Below are positions 5,781-10,421 of a DNA stretch of 10,421 nt, in pieces. How positions within the stretch are numbered: position 1 is the first letter of the stretch; every line of letters starts with the position of its first letter. The stretch lies in contig JAIRWJ010000084.1 in NCBI GenBank assembly GCA_031269065.1, positions 1 to 10,421 of the forward strand. Direction: 5' to 3'. The notes below the pieces were generated by a model. It was not told the origin of the DNA. It ran no database searches and saw only the letters and a program-made list of their open reading frames with translations. The translations under genes and the position numbers were made by a program. The DNA is from Rickettsiales bacterium (GTDB lineage: Bacteria > Pseudomonadota > Alphaproteobacteria > Rickettsiales > UBA1997).

Positions 5781-8700
5781 TTATTGCTTACTGATATGGT
5801 ATTTTAGTATAGCAGTATTATCCAATTTGTTGTCATCGCCACATGATTTAGTGGATGTGTCTCCGGTGTCACCACCTTTGTTAGGGTCCTCCGGTTTTTC
5901 CTTCGGACACGCATATATAACTCTGTCTTCCGAATTCTTTCCGCTTCTATACTCGTATTCAAGCCCAGATCCACTTGTCTCTTTGATTTTACCTAAGGCC
6001 GAACATTTCATTTCATTACAGAAGCATAACGACGCAAACACACCACCAACAAAGACCACAGCAATACAGCCTAGACCTTCGTCATTTAATTCCCAACCAT
6101 CAGCATCGCCAGTATCATTTCTATGGGAAGAATCAGTTATAGTGCCATCATTACAGCCAAAAGTGATTTCACTCTTTTCGGATGCCGCCTTGCGTCCACA
6201 ACAGTTGATTTTTGCTATTCCGCCCAGAACAAACCTATATTTTCTTGTGTGTCTGATACTGTTTGCGGTTATATAAACATTCCATTTTCCTCCTCCGGTT
6301 GGATTGACCTTTGCAGTCTCGGAAGTCACATTACACCTTTTCCTACAGCTTGGAGAATCTATTGTTTCCCATCCCTCGGGAGTACATTTCATGGCCATGA
6401 AAAAACCACTTCTAAAGCTATAATTGGCTGTATTTGTCTCATAGGATGTCTTGGATGCCGGGAATGTTTTATAGATGTTTTTGCAATTATTTTCTTTGGT
6501 GTTCTTAGTCTCAATGTATTCTTTTATATGGTGTTTTGGACTATATGAATCGTCATTCTCGTCAGTAGAACCGCTGTTTTCAGAATTTTCAAGAAAATTT
6601 AGAAAGTACTTTTGATAGGCCACATCGATGTACGCTTTGTAGGCTTGGTCCAGAGTACAACTTGTCATATTTTCGGCACTTTGTCCACTTTTACATATAT
6701 ACTGGGCATTGGTTGAAGCGGTGAAATCTATACCTTTGCTCGTCGTTATATTACTACCATTATCAGTCTGCTCCTCCTGAAATCTAAACATCTCTGTTGT
6801 TCCGCCATTGAAATATAAAGCCTGAAAACCAGTTTCAACCAGATCTTGAAGATAAATATTGAAATTATTGAGGTTTGTATAGGTTACCATACTAACATCT
6901 TCATCGCTGTCATTTTTCACTGTCTTGGTTATTGACACTTTTGTCAGGAAATCCTTCATTTTAAATACCTTGTGATACTCATTGTAGAGAGTCGCGAGCT
7001 TGGTCCCGGCCTTAATATTAGTTTTCAGGGTTTCTATGAGTGTGGTTTTCTGGCTTCCGTATTCGGTTTCATATTTGTCGTCAAAAGTTGTTCTCTCCAA
7101 AAAGTATTTTCCCATAATGCTTGCACCATCAACGGTTTTTTTACAACTGTCAGAACTAGTGGCTTCCCTCACAAGACCATAGATCTTGCCATCGGCGATG
7201 TCGTCATACCAGGCAATGCCATCGTACTTACCATCTGTGTCTGCCGAGTATTGGCTAATTTCATTGTCATATTTACATATTAGACCGGTGGTGGTCGCCT
7301 TGAAACTATTTGTTGTCTGAGTTTTGGCGTACGCCTTTGAACTGGCCTCTATAGTATCCAGTTCTTGTTGCAGGCTAGAATCGGGCGGTGTCATAGTCAT
7401 TAAAAAATTCAACGTATCGTCTTTCAAACTCTCGGGAGCTGTGTAGCCATTGGCAGCCGTTCGGAGGGCTTTGATGGCCTTCTCTGTTTCATCGTCTCCA
7501 CTACTAGTACTATACTTTACGCAAACATCACCTCCTACGTCTGTTTGGCCCTCTCCACAGGCGCCACTTGATTTTTTGGTTATACCGCTTTCCCCTCCTT
7601 CAATAAGTTCAAAACATTCATAGATTTCTTTGGCGTTGCTCTTGCCTTCAGCAAATTTGTCCAGAGAATAGCTGGCTATCGTGTCATTATACATATCTTG
7701 GTCAGTTCCACACACAGAGGTTCCTCCCAACTTGCCATCTCCGCTTCCGGCAGAATCGTTTTGAACGTACTTTTTATTTACCGTTAGACTACTGGAAACC
7801 TTTAAATTGTCTTTATAATCACCATTATAGGATTGTATCACAACAACACTACCAAAGGTATATTCCGACACTCCGGCAGTGCTTGTTGTGTCTGGCAAAT
7901 CAAAGTAGCCACTGGTCTGATTGTAAAGAATTTTTTTGTTGGTAGAGTCAAATTTTAGTTTTTTTCCGGGACAAGACATTTTAATGCAATATTTGTCCTT
8001 GAAATTTGCCAAATCACTCATCAATGTGGTCTCACTGACAGTATCGCAGGTAGACTTGCCAATATCTCGACAGAATCTGTGAGGTAGTGTGTTGTTAGCC
8101 AATTCACCATAGGCATGTCTATCGTATTCCTTTGGAGCTGCTTTGCCATTTATCTTACCATCCGTGTGGCCAGAGGCAATACAATTTGTTTTGAGAGTTT
8201 TAACAAAATTACGGGATTCATAATTACTTACAACATTTCCCTCACTGTCAGTGATCTTATAAAAGTCAACATTTTTGTTTTCACTGAGTCCCTCTTCCTC
8301 ATCATAGCTTATTATGAAGGCGGTTTCCATGCCGTCTTTTTTTGTATCACTACAACTTAGTTTGGATATGTATTTGTCCGTTGATAAAACATCATTGGTG
8401 ATGCCCGTCAGTGGAACGTCCTTGGTATAATCGATGGCATATCTACTTGCATCGGAGGCCACTTCTTTTATTATACTCATAGACCATAAACTTTGATAGA
8501 TATTTCCTCCGCAGGTCTTTGGTTTGCAGTCATTTGCCCTTATAATATTAACTAAATCTCCATTCTGCTTTGTTTTTGAATGGTAAGTAAACCTTGCTTT
8601 TCTATCATCGCTCTCCGCTGATTTACATTCAAAAATTATGTCTTTGTCGTAGTAATTATTGTTTTTGTTGCCGGGGGCAGCTACAACTTTGCCATTTCCA

Positions 8701-10421
8701 CCAATAGCATCAGTGTACTCATTGAAGAAATAGTCATTTCTGCATCTTGCCCTCAGCTGATAGGATTTATAGTATTTGCTGCCGATGTCTACGTCCTTTT
8801 CAGAATCATATATAGTTTCTCCATCTATAAATGTACTTTCTCTATAGTTGCCGGAGCCGCTCTCCAGCCAGTTATAGACGAAGTACAGGAGGCTATTCTT
8901 GGCATAGTGTGGCTTTGTCGAATTGTCTGTATCGCTGAGGAATTCTAGACGATTTAGGTATTTTACATCGAGATAATTATCGTCATCTGTCGGACCCACT
9001 TCAAACTCGTCAGTGGTGCGACTCCCTATAATACAGGTGAGAGGTATGAAATATTTCCCTATATCTGCATCGTCAATGTTCCAGCCAGGTTTATAGGCTC
9101 TCCCGGCATAGCTCTTAGATAGGCACTTGTTGGATAGGCAGCATATTGTCGGATATAGTGCTTCGGGAACTTTTTGGTAGGCGTTCTCATCAACAATCAG
9201 TGGATTAGTACTGTAGGAACCATTGGTTATAACCGTCTCCATCGATGTGTTCGCAGCATTAAATCTGGGAAGCTCACACTGGTATTTTTTTCTATCGTCC
9301 TCACCAGTCTCGCATTCTTCCTCAGTTTTATTCTTTTGATTGTAGTAAACATTTGCTATAAAGTCGTTAACTTTCTCCAGGAGTGCATTTCCTCCTATAC
9401 TCATAGCTATATTTTCCCTATATAGTTTGATGAGTTCAGCCAGGTCCTCTACCCAGAAACTGAATGGTGCACAATTCTTGGCTAGAAGGCATTTTGTATC
9501 TTTATAGACCTGGCCCCAGGTGCCATCCTCGTAGCATTTTCGTTTTGGTCTGTTGTTCTCGTTCAGAATTATATACTGGCTTGGTTGTGGATCTGTTGTC
9601 CTGTCATAGGTGGAATCACAGCCGCCAATGACCTCCACATATCTAAGTCCTTTCTTGTCACCGGCAGTTTCTACACTGCTTTCCACAATCACAGTTGTTC
9701 TAGGCCAGGTTGCGCCGCCGGTTAGGTAATCTCCCCGGATAAAAGTAGTGCTATCTCTTAAATCTTCACTCCGTAGATTATACAGAGTGAGACGGTCTTC
9801 TCTATAGCTCTCATCCAGATCCTGGTCTCTTCTAGTGTCAACTGTCAGTATCTGGGAATTTTCTATAAAGTATTTGTCAGATTCTTTGAAGTTTACCCAG
9901 TCGTGGTATAGCTCTGGATCTAGTTCTGTGTTATATATATTCATCATTTCGCAAGCCCTAAAGCATCTACCACTTATGCCTCCCCAGAGGTTGGCACTTG
10001 TACACACTCGGTATGGCCCAGTTGTTTGTGTGCTGTTGGTAACTAAAGTAGTCTCCCTGGGATCGACCATTTTGGTATTTTGCGGTTTTATATTTTTTAA
10101 CTGCTGGTCGAATTCTCCCGCATTGAGAAATGTACTTCCTCGATTATAGTAGCCATATGGGTTTACACAGATTCCTCGAACCTTTTTTACATATTTATAC
10201 TTATTTTCAATTTCACCACTGTAATCGGTGGCGCTACCATTTTTAAGCACATTCCCTATGTTTCTGCTTGAATTGCTGAAGGTTCCGGTTCTATCCATTG
10301 ATGCTGAGGTGTTTCTAGGGCTCGATGTGTTACCCCAGTAGGCACCTCCAGAATGCTTCCAGGTTGTGTAGGCTGATTTCTTGTCGTAGTCAATGGATTC
10401 CGTTGTTTTATTGAGAACCTC
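5781..10421 (-). CDS. giant cysteine-rich, probably extracytoplasmic protein (5' end beyond window)
   Basis: The frame is open from the right edge to a TAA at 5781-5783, so at least 1546 residues are encoded and the true start is outside. The first internal ATG is at 10298; residue numbers below count from it (1505 residues). I do not recognise a family. About 45 Cys are spread along the whole length in a background rich in Asn, Thr, Ser, Asp, Lys and Tyr, which suggests a disulfide-bonded exported protein. Sushi-like signatures occur at 255-276 (C-x3-G-x-W-x8-C-x5-C, preceded by Cys227) and at 1305-1322 (CTPEGW, then CRKRC). C-x4-C-[GP]-G occurs at 591-598 and 771-778. One hydrophobic segment (about 1411-1427, CIAVVFVGGVFASLCFC) could span a membrane. 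It is followed by a polar tail of 78 residues with two Cys and a Pro/Gly/Asp-rich part (PKEKPEDPNKGG). The gene converges on fabI with 217 bases between. An adhesin, a conjugation or secretion surface component, or a structural coat protein are all possible; none is shown. Confidence 0.85.
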   Translation of the reverse strand, partial: EVLNKTTESIDYDKKSAYTTWKHSGGAYWGNTSSPRNTSASMDRTGTFSNSSRNIGNVLKNGSATDYSGEIENKYKYVKKVRGICVNPYGYYNRGSTFLNAGEFDQQLKNIKPQNTKMVDPRETTLVTNSTQTTGPYRVCTSANLWGGISGRCFRACEMMNIYNTELDPELYHDWVNFKESDKYFIENSQILTVDTRRDQDLDESYREDRLTLYNLRSEDLRDSTTFIRGDYLTGGATWPRTTVIVESSVETAGDKKGLRYVEVIGGCDSTYDRTTDPQPSQYIILNENNRPKRKCYEDGTWGQVYKDTKCLLAKNCAPFSFWVEDLAELIKLYRENIAMSIGGNALLEKVNDFIANVYYNQKNKTEEECETGEDDRKKYQCELPRFNAANTSMETVITNGSYSTNPLIVDENAYQKVPEALYPTICCLSNKCLSKSYAGRAYKPGWNIDDADIGKYFIPLTCIIGSRTTDEFEVGPTDDDNYLDVKYLNRLEFLSDTDNSTKPHYAKNSLLYFVYNWLESGSGNYRESTFIDGETIYDSEKDVDIGSKYYKSYQLRARCRNDYFFNEYTDAIGGNGKVVAAPGNKNNNYYDKDIIFECKSAESDDRKARFTYHSKTKQNGDLVNIIRANDCKPKTCGGNIYQSLWSMSIIKEVASDASRYAIDYTKDVPLTGITNDVLSTDKYISKLSCSDTKKDGMETAFIISYDEEEGLSENKNVDFYKITDSEGNVVSNYESRNFVKTLKTNCIASGHTDGKINGKAAPKEYDRHAYGELANNTLPHRFCRDIGKSTCDTVSETTLMSDLANFKDKYCIKMSCPGKKLKFDSTNKKILYNQTSGYFDLPDTTSTAGVSEYTFGSVVVIQSYNGDYKDNLKVSSSLTVNKKYVQNDSAGSGDGKLGGTSVCGTDQDMYNDTIASYSLDKFAEGKSNAKEIYECFELIEGGESGITKKSSGACGEGQTDVGGDVCVKYSTSSGDDETEKAIKALRTAANGYTAPESLKDDTLNFLMTMTPPDSSLQQELDTIEASSKAYAKTQTTNSFKATTTGLICKYDNEISQYSADTDGKYDGIAWYDDIADGKIYGLVREATSSDSCKKTVDGASIMGKYFLERTTFDDKYETEYGSQKTTLIETLKTNIKAGTKLATLYNEYHKVFKMKDFLTKVSITKTVKNDSDEDVSMVTYTNLNNFNIYLQDLVETGFQALYFNGGTTEMFRFQEEQTDNGSNITTSKGIDFTASTNAQYICKSGQSAENMTSCTLDQAYKAYIDVAYQKYFLNFLENSENSGSTDENDDSYSPKHHIKEYIETKNTKENNCKNIYKTFPASKTSYETNTANYSFRSGFFMAMKCTPEGWETIDSPSCRKRCNVTSETAKVNPTGGGKWNVYITANSIRHTRKYRFVLGGIAKINCCGRKAASEKSEITFGCNDGTITDSSHRNDTGDADGWELNDEGLGCIAVVFVGGVFASLCFCNEMKCSALGKIKETSGSGLEYEYRSGKNSEDRVIYACPKEKPEDPNKGGDTGDTSTKSCGDDNKLDNTAILKYHISKQ

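Noticed and set aside
5692..6276. 194-codon + strand frame starting upstream of and running antisense to the giant gene's 3' end
   Set aside because: Most of it mirrors the Cys-rich coding strand. It has no family resemblance, no ribosome binding site and low-complexity Ser/Pro/Leu content, so it is a shadow frame.
6123..6548. 141-codon + strand frame inside the giant gene
   Set aside because: It is antisense to a clear coding frame. Its many Cys, Phe and Ile codons arise from the complement of Thr, Lys and Asn codons.
5781..10421. Giant protein as a VirB6-like type IV secretion channel, known for very large versions in Rickettsiales
   Set aside because: The visible 1546 residues contain only one hydrophobic segment and many Cys, unlike the polytopic core of VirB6. 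A core beyond the window edge cannot be excluded.

Overview
The window (roughly 40% G+C by eye) looks like chromosomal DNA of an alphaproteobacterium, plausibly a host-associated or genome-reduced lineage of the Rickettsiales/Holosporales type. The reasons are the alphaproteobacterial character of FabI and FolC, single housekeeping genes scattered outside their usual operons (ruvA without ruvC or ruvB, folC without accD, rpe alone), weak or absent Shine-Dalgarno sequences, and an AT-leaning codon choice. The taxon is inferred from gene character, not from a marker such as rRNA.

Layout. Bases 1-171 hold a possible gene end and a weak promoter. ruvA (172-792, Holliday junction branch migration) and murL (798-2144, epimerase of UDP-MurNAc-L-Ala-L-Glu) are 5 bases apart on the + strand and probably cotranscribed. 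rpe (2191-2847 or 2862, ribulose-phosphate 3-epimerase) faces them on the - strand. An intergenic stretch of about 350 bases with divergent promoter candidates separates rpe from folC (3212-4501, + strand). The 288 bases between folC and fabI hold a possible decayed kinase-like reading frame on the - strand and a good promoter for fabI (4790-5563, enoyl-ACP reductase). A GC-rich hairpin region follows at 5600-5665.

The rest (5781-10421, - strand) is one enormous reading frame. Its 3' end is complete and its 5' end runs off the right edge, so at least 1546 residues are encoded. The product is rich in Asn, Thr, Ser, Asp, Lys and Tyr, carries about 45 cysteines, has sushi-like C-x3-G-x-W-type motifs and one hydrophobic segment near the C terminus. 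It looks like a giant disulfide-rich surface or secreted protein of unknown function, and it is the main novelty here.

The five housekeeping genes serve separate basic needs (recombination repair, peptidoglycan precursor chemistry, pentose phosphate, folate, fatty acids) and do not form one pathway. MurL implies that D-Glu for the cell wall is made by epimerising a peptidoglycan precursor rather than by glutamate racemase. The giant gene converges on fabI and is transcriptionally separate from it. The CTAG tetranucleotide is about three times denser in the housekeeping part than in the giant gene, so the two parts differ in composition.
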